Source of the DNA: a virus
Virus record (IMG/VR): IMGVR_UViG_3300032236_001024
Span: 1 to 64,000 of that record
Length of the DNA: 64,000 nt
Reading direction: 5' to 3' (one strand)
Shown here: piece after piece, positions 24,016-31,161 of the stretch
How the letters are laid out: every line of letters begins with the position of its first letter
Numbering within the stretch: position 1 is the stretch's first letter
Made by a program: the position numbers and the translations under genes
Notes under the pieces: model-generated
Database searches by the model: none
Told to the model about the DNA's origin: nothing
Seen by the model: the letters and a program-made list of their open reading frames with translations, nothing else

Positions 24016-24304
24016 CTTGGTTGTTGAGGCGCACGGAATAGACAATTCGGACTGGGGGGCAGTACCCCACGCCTCCACCATAAGTACACTGGGGACTTTT
24101 GCTCGCTTTAGAGGATTGGTTCTTATTCCGCAAAGTGAGTGTAACAGTGTACTTTTGATGGGGGCGAAATAGGCTCGACGGGTTGTAGTAAAGGTACGAA
24201 GAGACTAAGTAAACTCGTAAATGCAAACGACAACAATGCATATGATGTGGCTCTAGCAGCCTAATCGGAGTTCGAGGAACACTTGGCAACAGAAGTTCCT
24301 CACC
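24016..24304 (+). ncRNA. ssrA: Circularly permuted, two-piece tmRNA
   Basis: The acceptor piece comes first and ends CGCCTCC-ACCA (24070-24080). The coding piece starts GGGGGCG (24160-24166) and continues AAATAGGCTCGACGGG. The two ends pair as a 7-bp acceptor stem with a G-U third pair (alanine identity). P2 forms between 24042-24048 and 24180-24186. A 10-bp perfect inverted repeat (24082-24091 with 24145-24154) closes the intervening segment. The tag frame at 24223-24264 encodes ANDNNAYDVALAA. Permuted tmRNA is the alphaproteobacterial form and is processed into two RNAs. A non-standard T-loop (GGCAGTA, 24058-24064) is the one weak spot. The 5-prime end is inferred from the promoter. Confidence 0.92.
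24223..24264 (+). other. tmRNA proteolysis tag reading frame
   Basis: GCA resume codon to TAA, 13 sense codons: ANDNNAYDVALAA. The ANDN beginning is shared with alphaproteobacterial tags (Caulobacter ANDNFAEEFAVAA) and the LAA end is a ClpXP/ClpAP recognition signal. Confidence 0.9.
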
Positions 24305-24310
24305 TTTTTT
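24274..24310 (+). terminator. Rho-independent terminator of the tmRNA
   Basis: Stem GAGGAAC (24274-24280) with GTTCCTC (24295-24301), then ACC and six T residues (24305-24310). It lies just after the tag stop and before the gp33-like gene, so it may also form the 3-prime hairpin of the coding piece. Confidence 0.75.
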
Positions 24311-24325
24311 AAAGCAGGATTAATC

Positions 24326-24559
24326 ATGAAAATTATTAATATTAAGACACCATCTGATTTTGTTATTGAAATTGAGATGATTGTGAAGGATAAAAGTTGT
24401 GAATATATTGATGCTGTTATGTTGTATTGTGAAAAACATAACATAGAAGTAGAAACTGCAGCAGACCTAATCAAACATAATTCAGTACTCAAAGCAAAGC
24501 TTCAATATGAAGCAGAATCATTGAATATGATGAGGAAAACTAACAGACTTCCAATCTAA
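24326..24559 (+). CDS. 33: Late-transcription co-activator, gp33-like
   Basis: 77 residues. The sequence around EYIDAVMLYCEKHNIEVETAADLI followed by KSKLQ-type residues and the ending TNRLPI is the pattern I recognise in gp33 proteins of aquatic T4-like phages. T4 gp33 (112 residues) bridges the sliding clamp and RNA polymerase at late promoters. Its position, just before gp59 and gp32, is the T4 order 33-59-32. It follows the tmRNA terminator by 16 bp and has an AGGA site. Confidence 0.72.
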   Translation: MKIINIKTPSDFVIEIEMIVKDKSCEYIDAVMLYCEKHNIEVETAADLIKHNSVLKAKLQYEAESLNMMRKTNRLPI

Positions 24560-24569
24560 GGAGTTTATC

Positions 24570-24839
24570 ATGGGATTTAGAAGTACAACAAAAACAGCCT
24601 ATATCGAAACTGAAGTTGATGTTGATCTGGATGACTTTGATATTGATGATATCATTGAATATGTCGAGGAAAAAGGTTATACTGTTCTTGAAGGAAAGTC
24701 AGCTACGAATATGGATGATTTGGATAGTCGTATTTGGAAACTCTATCAGTCATGGAAACTTGATGGGGATGAGCGTCTTAGCTTTTGGAACGAGTGTCAT
24801 TCTTTCTTCTCAGATTACTATAATAAAGTAAGTTCATGA
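24570..24839 (+). CDS. Small acidic hypothetical protein
   Basis: 89 residues, preceded by AAGGAG. The N-terminal half is very acidic (VDVDLDDFDIDDIIEYVEEK); the C-terminal half is aromatic (IWKLYQSWKLDG, FWNECHSFFSDYY). It is inserted between the gp33-like gene and gene 59, which are adjacent in T4, and overlaps gene 59 by four bases (ATGA). A DNA-mimic or protein-binding role is possible but unproven. Confidence 0.6.
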   Translation: MGFRSTTKTAYIETEVDVDLDDFDIDDIIEYVEEKGYTVLEGKSATNMDDLDSRIWKLYQSWKLDGDERLSFWNECHSFFSDYYNKVSS

Positions 24840-25408
24840 CACCTTTTGAAGCGTACAAACAGTATCTTGCTATCAAACAACATTTCACTCTTCCATCTTA
24901 TGATTACTTCAAGTATAATGGTAAGGTAAGAGCAAACGAATCATCATTTGAAAGTCGCAAGGACAAGTATATGTTCTACAAACTTTCAAAGAAGGAAGAA
25001 TTGCACGAGTTTCTTGTGGCAAATCTTTCAGAACATCCAAACATTTGGGTAGGCGATCTAGTCTCAGACGAGTGTGACCTTACCTATAAAAAGTTTCTAC
25101 TGCGAAAAGAATCATTGACATATCTCTTTAAGAATGATATAGATCAACTTCTTGAAGACTTTGATTCTAACTTCAAGGTAGAAGATGGGGAATACCCCCA
25201 TTTACTAAAGCTTCTTATTCGACAGAAGATCAACAAAGAAACATTTATTATTATTAATGATTGTGTGAGTTTCTTTGCTTCTTGGAATAAGAAGATTCTT
25301 GATCCAGTTCTTTGGCCTACCATAGCTATGAACTGTAGTAAACTACGTCCTTTTCTAAATATAGAAAATGATAAATACTGTGTAATCTTGAGAAATAAGT
25401 TTTCTTGA
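24836..25408 (+). CDS. 59: Replicative helicase loader, gp59-like
   Basis: 190 residues (T4 gp59 is 217). It begins MTPFEAYKQYLAIKQHFTLP followed by SYDYFKYNGKVRA and FESRKDKYMFYKLSKK, strongly matching the T4-like gp59 N-terminal domain. It loads the gp41 helicase onto gp32-coated single-stranded DNA at forks. The next gene, 32, encodes that partner. The start overlaps the preceding stop (ATGA), indicating coupled translation. Confidence 0.93.
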   Translation: MTPFEAYKQYLAIKQHFTLPSYDYFKYNGKVRANESSFESRKDKYMFYKLSKKEELHEFLVANLSEHPNIWVGDLVSDECDLTYKKFLLRKESLTYLFKNDIDQLLEDFDSNFKVEDGEYPHLLKLLIRQKINKETFIIINDCVSFFASWNKKILDPVLWPTIAMNCSKLRPFLNIENDKYCVILRNKFS

Positions 25409-25462
25409 TTACATATACATCGTCTAAACAATCGTAAACACATCGTACATACGGAGATAAAC
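25409..25462 (+). promoter_or_regulatory. Gene 32 leader with spaced ATCGT repeats
   Basis: The 54-bp leader contains ATCGT three times, at 25419, 25431 and 25442 (spacing 12 and 11 bp), then CGGAGA as ribosome site. T4 gene 32 is autoregulated at its leader mRNA, so these could be part of a control element. This is inference from spacing only. Confidence 0.35.
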
Positions 25463-26407
25463 ATGTCTACATTTGAAGCACTTAAGAGCAACCGCAAGTC
25501 TCAGTTTGATAAGCTTAACAGCGAGATTGCCAAGCTAAATTCCCCCCAAAGCAATAACGAAGATGATCGTTTCTGGAAGCCTGATATTGATAAGGCTGGA
25601 AATGGTTATGCTGTCATTCGTTTCCTTCCTGCACCTTCTGGTGAGGATGTTCCTTTCACTCGTATCTGGGATCATGGATTTCAGGGACCGGGAGGATGGT
25701 ATATTGAGAAGTCTTTGACTACTTTTGGTCCCGGCACCGCTGATCCTTGCACTGAGTATAACTCACAGCTTTGGAATTCTGGTATTGAGTCTAACAAGGA
25801 AATCGTTCGTAAGCAGAAGCGTCGTTTGAGCTATTACTCTAACATTTATGTCGTTTCTGATCCTAACCGTCCTCAGAACGAAGGCAAGGTCTTCCTCTAC
25901 AAGTATGGTAAGAAGATTTTTGAGAAGCTTAATGAAGCTATGCATCCTGCATTTGATGAACAGGGTCGTAGTCCTGAACATCCTCAGTATGATCCTTCCA
26001 ATGCATTCAATCCTTTTGATCTTTGGGAAGGTGCAAACCTCAAGCTTAAGATTCGTAAGGTTGATGGTTATCCAAACTATGATAAGTCAGAGTTTGATCG
26101 TACTGGACCTCTTGTTAGGGATGATGAACAGCTTGAGAAAATTTGGAAGTCTGAGTATTCACTCACTGAACTTCTTGATCCCAAGAACTTCAAGTCTTAT
26201 GATGAGTTGAAAAAGCGTTTGGAAAAGGCTCTTGGTCTTACTGTCGAAACCAACAAGAAGGCTACACCTCATAGCGATGATCAGGATTATGCTACATCGC
26301 CTAAGATGGCTGCTATGAAGGAAGCACCAAAGGCTTCTACTCCTTGGGATTCTGCAGAGGAAGACGATGAAGACCTGAGTTTCTTCAAGAAGCTTGCTAA
26401 GGACTAA
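25463..26407 (+). CDS. 32: Single-stranded DNA-binding protein, gp32-like
   Basis: 314 residues (T4 gp32 is 301). An N-terminal basic segment STFEALKSNRKSQFDKLNSE for cooperative binding is followed by the OB-fold core with GNGYAVIRFLPAPSGEDVPF. The acidic C-terminus ends DDEDLSFFKKLAKD, the interaction tail. Only one Cys remains in the region of the T4 zinc site (DPCTEYN), so the zinc finger is probably absent. The stop overlaps the convergent tape-measure stop by two bases. Codon usage looks richer in CTT/CGT than neighbours, suggesting high expression. Confidence 0.95.
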   Translation: MSTFEALKSNRKSQFDKLNSEIAKLNSPQSNNEDDRFWKPDIDKAGNGYAVIRFLPAPSGEDVPFTRIWDHGFQGPGGWYIEKSLTTFGPGTADPCTEYNSQLWNSGIESNKEIVRKQKRRLSYYSNIYVVSDPNRPQNEGKVFLYKYGKKIFEKLNEAMHPAFDEQGRSPEHPQYDPSNAFNPFDLWEGANLKLKIRKVDGYPNYDKSEFDRTGPLVRDDEQLEKIWKSEYSLTELLDPKNFKSYDELKKRLEKALGLTVETNKKATPHSDDQDYATSPKMAAMKEAPKASTPWDSAEEDDEDLSFFKKLAKD

Positions 26408-28464
26408 GGAACACCAGCCCCATAGTAATTTCCGTATAAGGCTCTGTCTATATGGGATGACTGTGGGGCTGTTTGTACTGCACCAGATACTCTTGCTGTC
26501 TGTGCTTGACCACCGCCACCACCACTATTATTTGTATTATTAATAATCACAGGTGCAAAAGGTGCAGCTTGTTCTACTGCCATTTTTGCAGACTGCTGAT
26601 TAAATACTTGCTCTCTACCAGATGGAGCCGCATTTACCATATTATCTTGTATAGCAAGAGCCATGTTTCTTGATGTTAATGGTATTCTTTCTTCTTGCGG
26701 ACGAGTTACTGGTGCAGGAGTATTCGTAGTTTCGCCGCCACCAAATATAGATTTGAATGCATTCTTCAGACTATCTGGTATAAATCCAGAAACTAAATCT
26801 ACTGCTTTGCTAGGCAATGATTTAAAGAAATTCCATACACCATTGATTAGAGAACTTACTGATTCGCTTATCTTTCCTGCAAGATCGAATGAAAGTATAT
26901 CATCAATTTCTTTTTTGAGATTGTCAAATACTGATAAAGCCTTGTCTTTTAATAAATTAAATGGCGATAGTACAATGTCGATGATTGAGAAACTGTCCCA
27001 CCAATCAGAAAATGATTTTACTGCATCGTTGAACTTATTAGTTATACTATCTTTTATTGTACCAAAGGTATTCAATATAGAATCAATTGGATGGAAATCA
27101 TTCCACCAATCAGAAAACGCTTTAGTCATATCAGTAAATTTTTGACTTATAGATTTGCCAATATCTTTTACACCATCCCATAAAAGTTTAAATCCATCTT
27201 CAATGACACTCCAACCGTCAGCAAAGAATTTACCTACATCTTTAGCAAAATTTACAATAGTAGTTCCAATATCTTTGATGCTTTGCCATAGAGATGCTGC
27301 TAGATCAACTACATAATTCCATGAATCAGAAGCTTTTTTAGCAACCAGTTTTCCAAAATCAACAAATGCTGTTCCAATATCTTTGATGCTTTGCCATAGG
27401 TATGCTGATAAATCTGTCACATAATCCCATGCTTTGGTTAATTTCTTTCCTGCCCATTCTCCAAATTCTTTGAGATGGGTTCCAAAATCAGATAGCCAGT
27501 CCGTCGCTGCATGGAACCATTCCACAAGTTTATCTGCAAGATTAAAATTATCTAACCATTCACTTAAATCTTTTGCTGTATCTTTAAACCCAAAGAAATT
27601 TAAGAGCATTACTCCAATTCTTCCTATACCTTTAAGAAGAACATCACCTATTGTTCCAATCATACGAACTATTGCATCTCCAATCTTACCTTCTGCAAGA
27701 TCACCAAATACTTTAGCAAGATTATCAAATAGTTTTGCCCAATCTTCACGTTCTAAGGCTAAGAATATACCAGCAAGAATACCAACTGGACCTAAAAATC
27801 TTACTGCAAAACGTGCAAGTCCCATAAGAACAGAACCAATTCCACTTATAAAATTGCCAATTGGTGCAAGAAAACCAAGAAGACCTTTAGCACCATCAAA
27901 AAGATTACTGAGAAATCCACCAGGTTTCTTTGTGTCTTCTTTATTATCATTGGCTGCTAAAGCTGGAATATTTGTTTTTGGTTTATTTGCTTCTCTAGCA
28001 TTCTCAATGCTTTGTAATGTCTGTTTTTCAACAAGTTCGTTTGCTTTTTCTAATATACTATTTTGTTTTTTAGCATAATCAACCAAATGATTAGTACCAT
28101 CCAAAATCTTTTGATTAACATCAATTAATTTTTGAAGAAGACTTTCCATAGGTTTAAATGAAGCAGCTGTTGCTTTATTTTGATCCGCAACACGTTGTGC
28201 TGCATTTACTGCATCATTTTTTCTTGGATCACGACCAAATGCTGGCATAATTGCTCCAAGACCAACAGAATCTAAAACATCAGCGGCAATATTTTTGGGT
28301 TTAAGCCTATCAATATCTGTAGCCTTCATAAATCCAGTTTTTATCGTATTGTATGTGCCTGCAGCAATCGCACCAGCAACACCACCAACTGCTTTAGTTG
28401 TGGAAACTGCTGCTGATCCAACTTTACCAGCTACTTTTTTTGTTAAATTACCTAAATCAGCCAT
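26404..28464 (-). CDS. 29: Tail tape-measure protein (gp29-like role)
   Basis: 686 residues. A helical N-terminal third with a hydrophobic Gly/Ala segment (LLGFLAPIGNFISGIGSVLM, about 210-250) is followed by repeated Trp-rich units such as LWQSIKDIGT and FSDWWNDF, then a Pro/Gln-rich tail. Such length, hydrophobic patches and Trp periodicity are typical of tape measures that set tail length (T4 gp29 is 590). It follows gp26 and a small gene, as tape measures follow their chaperones. At about 1.5 angstrom per residue it fits a tail near 100 nm. Identity with gp29 itself is by role and position. Confidence 0.8.
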   Translation of the reverse strand: MADLGNLTKKVAGKVGSAAVSTTKAVGGVAGAIAAGTYNTIKTGFMKATDIDRLKPKNIAADVLDSVGLGAIMPAFGRDPRKNDAVNAAQRVADQNKATAASFKPMESLLQKLIDVNQKILDGTNHLVDYAKKQNSILEKANELVEKQTLQSIENAREANKPKTNIPALAANDNKEDTKKPGGFLSNLFDGAKGLLGFLAPIGNFISGIGSVLMGLARFAVRFLGPVGILAGIFLALEREDWAKLFDNLAKVFGDLAEGKIGDAIVRMIGTIGDVLLKGIGRIGVMLLNFFGFKDTAKDLSEWLDNFNLADKLVEWFHAATDWLSDFGTHLKEFGEWAGKKLTKAWDYVTDLSAYLWQSIKDIGTAFVDFGKLVAKKASDSWNYVVDLAASLWQSIKDIGTTIVNFAKDVGKFFADGWSVIEDGFKLLWDGVKDIGKSISQKFTDMTKAFSDWWNDFHPIDSILNTFGTIKDSITNKFNDAVKSFSDWWDSFSIIDIVLSPFNLLKDKALSVFDNLKKEIDDILSFDLAGKISESVSSLINGVWNFFKSLPSKAVDLVSGFIPDSLKNAFKSIFGGGETTNTPAPVTRPQEERIPLTSRNMALAIQDNMVNAAPSGREQVFNQQSAKMAVEQAAPFAPVIINNTNNSGGGGGQAQTARVSGAVQTAPQSSHIDRALYGNYYGAGVP
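27263..27399. repeat. Exact direct repeat within the tape-measure gene
   Basis: A 29-bp segment at 27263-27291 recurs exactly at 27371-27399, offset 108 bp (36 codons, in frame). The encoded units LWQSIKDIGT... repeat accordingly. Confidence 0.8.
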
Positions 28465-28470
28465 TTGTTT

Positions 28471-28641
28471 TTATCTTTTGTTGTTTTCTTCTTGATCTTT
28501 TAGATGCCTTAATAATAATTCAACAAATAGGTCACGCTCATATGGGTACATATCATACACCTCTGTCAATGAGTATTTATGATGCTGGACCAAAGAGAAT
28601 AGTGTATTATAATAGACGGCAATATCATTATACCCCGTCAT
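28471..28641 (-). CDS. Small tape-measure-associated protein (56 aa), possible assembly chaperone
   Basis: 56-residue gene. The ATG at 28641-28639 overlaps the TAA of the gp26-like gene (TAATG), and the TAA stop is at 28473-28471, seven bases before the tape-measure ATG. The product runs MTGYNDIAVYYNTLFSLVQH and ends in KDQEENNKR; it contains the segment YPYERDLFVELLLRHLKDQE, which I recall in small baseplate-hub/tape-measure-region proteins of T4-like phages. Overlapping start and position directly before the tape measure suggest a tail assembly chaperone. A CATAAATA sequence inside it is probably coincidental. Confidence 0.75.
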   Translation of the reverse strand: MTGYNDIAVYYNTLFSLVQHHKYSLTEVYDMYPYERDLFVELLLRHLKDQEENNKR

Positions 28642-29333
28642 TATGTAAAAAAACTATTGATTCCCTTTAGCACAACTTCCTTGATTTCACCGTTCTTATT
28701 CTTTAACTTTACTGTATGTTCGACTGAAGGCATAGTCTCAAAAAAATTTTGAATAGAATTCATGCTGTCCATTGGTAGAGTATTAATAAAATCCTGCAAT
28801 TCTTTCTCTGTATATTCTTCATATACAGTATCATCATCATAAATCTTATCGATACACTTGAGAAGCATAATGAATACTGCTTCATCCTTGCCAGCTTCTT
28901 CGACTGCCTTAATTTCTTGAAGGGTTGGATAGCGCATAACAACGCCAATATTATCAAAGAGATTGAACTTGTTGATGTGTCCTTCTGTTCTCTTAACTTC
29001 AATATCATCCAAGTTTATCTTGAACTTGATATTCTCATTATTATCAGGATCATTGTATTCAAGATCAACGATTTCACCAACAGACTTAGCTCTTAACTTG
29101 ATAAAAATGTATTCAATATCAAAGATTGCCAACTTTTCTACATCAATTGGTTCGATAATACAGTTCTGAATAACCTGTTTAACGGTGCTAATAATATCAT
29201 CTGTGTTTTCAGAACTCTTAGCCATGAGAAGAAGCTTCTCTTCTTGGACTGTAAATGGTCTGAAATTGACTCGTTTTTGTGTAGATGGTATAGTAATAGA
29301 ATGTGTAGGATGTTTAATTTTTGGTAGTGCCAT
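28641..29333 (-). CDS. 26: Baseplate hub protein, gp26-like
   Basis: 230 residues (T4 gp26 is 208). The region ITIPSTQKRVNFRPFTVQEE followed by KLLLMAKSSE and FDIEYIFIKLRAKSVGEIVD is the conserved core of the T4-like baseplate hub/assembly family. It lies between the gp54-like gene and the tape measure. Translation of the next 56-aa gene is coupled through TAATG. gp26 versus gp51 cannot be separated with certainty by eye, but gp26 is preferred from size and aquatic-phage synteny. Confidence 0.75.
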   Translation of the reverse strand: MALPKIKHPTHSITIPSTQKRVNFRPFTVQEEKLLLMAKSSENTDDIISTVKQVIQNCIIEPIDVEKLAIFDIEYIFIKLRAKSVGEIVDLEYNDPDNNENIKFKINLDDIEVKRTEGHINKFNLFDNIGVVMRYPTLQEIKAVEEAGKDEAVFIMLLKCIDKIYDDDTVYEEYTEKELQDFINTLPMDSMNSIQNFFETMPSVEHTVKLKNKNGEIKEVVLKGINSFFT

Positions 29334-29354
29334 TTCATTTCACCTCATATTAAA

Positions 29355-30077
29355 TTAAAAATTAATAGTATTTCGACGTAGTGGAGTTGTTGTTCCAATT
29401 TGTTCTCTTACATTAGAAAGATTCGTATCAATTCTTGTTTGAAGAGAAGATGTTGTATTTGTTCTTGAGAAAGAATCAGGATTGATAGTTCCCTGATCTA
29501 ATGTCTCTGAAGTCCAATAAGTATATGTAAACGTAACTGGTATCTTTGTCAAGGTGTCTTGGCTATTCCAATCTACTGTTATTTCGCCAATGTTTATTGG
29601 ATATGCTTCTTGTAGCGATACGCTGAAGATTTTTTCTTCTGTTTCACCATATTGAACCAATTCAATTATACCAAAATAATCTTTTGGATAAGCAAAAGTA
29701 TATGGACCCAATCCATTATTTGTTGTCGAATCTTGAGAAGAATTTTTATTAAAGTTGAAAACTGATTGTAGCCATTTATGCATAAAAGATATTACAGCTC
29801 CATCGTTGTCACAAAAAAAGTTTAAAGTAACATCTTGGTATATTGTAGCGTAAGGTCTTTTTTCTATGTTTCCATAACCAGATGCTCTAATATCATCAGT
29901 TTGATATGCAATACCGGGAATAGATGCAGACTCACACATAAAAGATAGATTTTGAGCTTGTTTAGAATCAGATATTCCTTTTGGATAAGCACGAAAATAC
30001 GCCATAAATCTAGAAGCTTTCGCCAAACCTCCACTATTATTTACTGCAGATTTCATTTCATCTATGCTAAATGCCAT
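29355..30077 (-). CDS. 54: Tail-tube-fold baseplate protein, gp54-like tube initiator
   Basis: 240 residues. The pattern LSFMCESASIPGIAYQTDDI, RPYATIYQDVTLNFFCDNDG and FGIIELVQYGETEEKIFSVS is the tube fold (compare gp19), but the sequence is clearly not a copy of the gp19 gene at 6.1 kb. Tube-fold proteins in the baseplate are gp48 and gp54; a gp48 homologue is present at 31.2 kb, so this is most likely gp54, the platform on which the tube polymerises. Its start is adjacent to the stop of the gp2-like gene. Confidence 0.6.
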   Translation of the reverse strand: MAFSIDEMKSAVNNSGGLAKASRFMAYFRAYPKGISDSKQAQNLSFMCESASIPGIAYQTDDIRASGYGNIEKRPYATIYQDVTLNFFCDNDGAVISFMHKWLQSVFNFNKNSSQDSTTNNGLGPYTFAYPKDYFGIIELVQYGETEEKIFSVSLQEAYPINIGEITVDWNSQDTLTKIPVTFTYTYWTSETLDQGTINPDSFSRTNTTSSLQTRIDTNLSNVREQIGTTTPLRRNTINF

Positions 30078-30673
30078 TAGATTTTTCCTCTAGAATCTCT
30101 GAATACAATTTCTTTGTTTATTCTTGAACCATTCTTTTCGAATTGTTCGAATGGTATGAACAATGCGTAGTCCCATTCACTAGCAGGAATCATAAGAAAT
30201 TTTGTTTGGAGGTGAGAATATAGATATCTCTTGACACAAGGTCTGAAAAATCTGTATCTGGACGCACTATTTAAAATATCGTAGCTGATTTTTAGACGAG
30301 TTGTCTCGTCATATTTGTTATTATTTACCTTATCATACAATGCATCCATGAGTTTTGCTCTAAGAACAGGAGGAAGATAATGGAGATTGATTCCCATAAA
30401 TCCACCTTCTACCGCCTTGAATGGGAAAACTAAAGGATATCTGTCATAAAATGGTAGAGTGACCTTATGCTTTGGGTTGTACATGTATAGATACATGAAA
30501 CCAGGTCTCATAGAAGTTCTTAAATAATCTTTATTGTCCATCATGATATTGCGGACTTTTGAGTTGGCGTTTCTGAATTCGCCAAGCTTTCCTGCCATCC
30601 ACTTCCTTACTTGGTCAGCGGATCGTTTTTCGGCTGGTCTATTTGGGTCTATCTTGTCTGAGAAAAATGGCAT
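30077..30673 (-). CDS. 2: DNA end protector, gp2-like (tentative)
   Basis: 198 residues. It carries RPGFMYLYMYNPKHKVTLPF, YDRYPLVFPF and GGFMGINLHYLPPVLRAKLM, a pattern I recall from proteins annotated gp2 in aquatic T4-like phages. T4 gp2 (274 residues) binds the ends of packaged DNA and protects them from RecBCD. In T4, gene 2 lies directly beside gene 4, and here it directly follows gene 4 with a one-base overlap. The sequence match is from memory, so synteny is the main support. Confidence 0.6.
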   Translation of the reverse strand: MPFFSDKIDPNRPAEKRSADQVRKWMAGKLGEFRNANSKVRNIMMDNKDYLRTSMRPGFMYLYMYNPKHKVTLPFYDRYPLVFPFKAVEGGFMGINLHYLPPVLRAKLMDALYDKVNNNKYDETTRLKISYDILNSASRYRFFRPCVKRYLYSHLQTKFLMIPASEWDYALFIPFEQFEKNGSRINKEIVFRDSRGKI

Positions 30674-31116
30674 TACTTTTTACCGATCCCAAGTTCTTTT
30701 TCAGTCATTATTTTAAATATCCATTTCCTATCAGCACAATATTCTTGTGCTGCTTTCCATTTTGCTGAGTTTACAGCATATGTTTTTACTTCTGTGAGGT
30801 ACTTTTTTGTCATCTTTTTCTGAACTGTAGGAGCATTTACTTGGCATAATGGTTTGATTTCTACCAACATAGTATTTATGTTGTTCTCATTATCCCTAAC
30901 CTTTACCCAAAAATCAGGGAAATATCTATGAATTCTGTTGTCCATAGGGCTAACATAAGGAATAATGATCTCTTCTGATGACCAAGATAATACATTAGGA
31001 TGGGAATCTAAATGACGCATAAACTTAAGTTCCCACAGGCTCCTGTAAACAATATTTGTCGGATTTCCTTTGTATTTTTCTATATTATTGGGTCTAAATT
31101 TTCCTTTATAAGCCAT
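30673..31116 (-). CDS. 4: Head completion protein, gp4-like (TnsA/restriction-endonuclease fold)
   Basis: 147 residues (T4 gp4 is 150). The start AYKGKFRPNNIEKYKGNPTN, IVYRSLWELKFMRHLD, VLSWSSEEIIIPY and HRYFPDFWVK...MLVEIKP match T4-like gp4, which has a TnsA-like nuclease core (Glu, Asp, ExK). It is needed to complete filled heads. It begins the leftward unit from the face-to-face late promoters at 31129-31152. Confidence 0.93.
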   Translation of the reverse strand: MAYKGKFRPNNIEKYKGNPTNIVYRSLWELKFMRHLDSHPNVLSWSSEEIIIPYVSPMDNRIHRYFPDFWVKVRDNENNINTMLVEIKPLCQVNAPTVQKKMTKKYLTEVKTYAVNSAKWKAAQEYCADRKWIFKIMTEKELGIGKK

Positions 31117-31128
31117 TAGTTCTCGCCA

Positions 31129-31136
31129 TATAAATA
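31129..31136 (+). promoter_or_regulatory. Rightward late promoter for genes 48-53-27-5
   Basis: Perfect plus-strand TATAAATA 26 bp before gene 48. Its predicted start (about 31145) falls within the opposing leftward octamer at 31152-31145. Confidence 0.7.
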
Positions 31137-31144
31137 ATGTTGTA

Positions 31145-31152
31145 TATTTATA
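31145..31152 (-). promoter_or_regulatory. Leftward late promoter for gene 4 unit
   Basis: Perfect minus-strand TATAAATA 29 bp before gene 4. It faces the rightward promoter, and its predicted start lies next to or within the rightward octamer. Confidence 0.7.
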
Positions 31153-31161
31153 GAGGATACA

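Noticed and set aside
24002-24289. Minus-strand 95-codon frame across the tmRNA
   Set aside because: It is antisense to the structured RNA, has no ribosome site and no recognisable protein features.
26380-26430. Bidirectional terminator between gene 32 and the tape measure
   Set aside because: The convergent stop codons overlap and no inverted repeat with a T-run is visible.
28574-28581. Leftward CATAAATA before the tape measure
   Set aside because: It lies inside the 56-aa coding gene (His-His-Lys-Tyr), 110 bp from the tape-measure start; kept only as a note.
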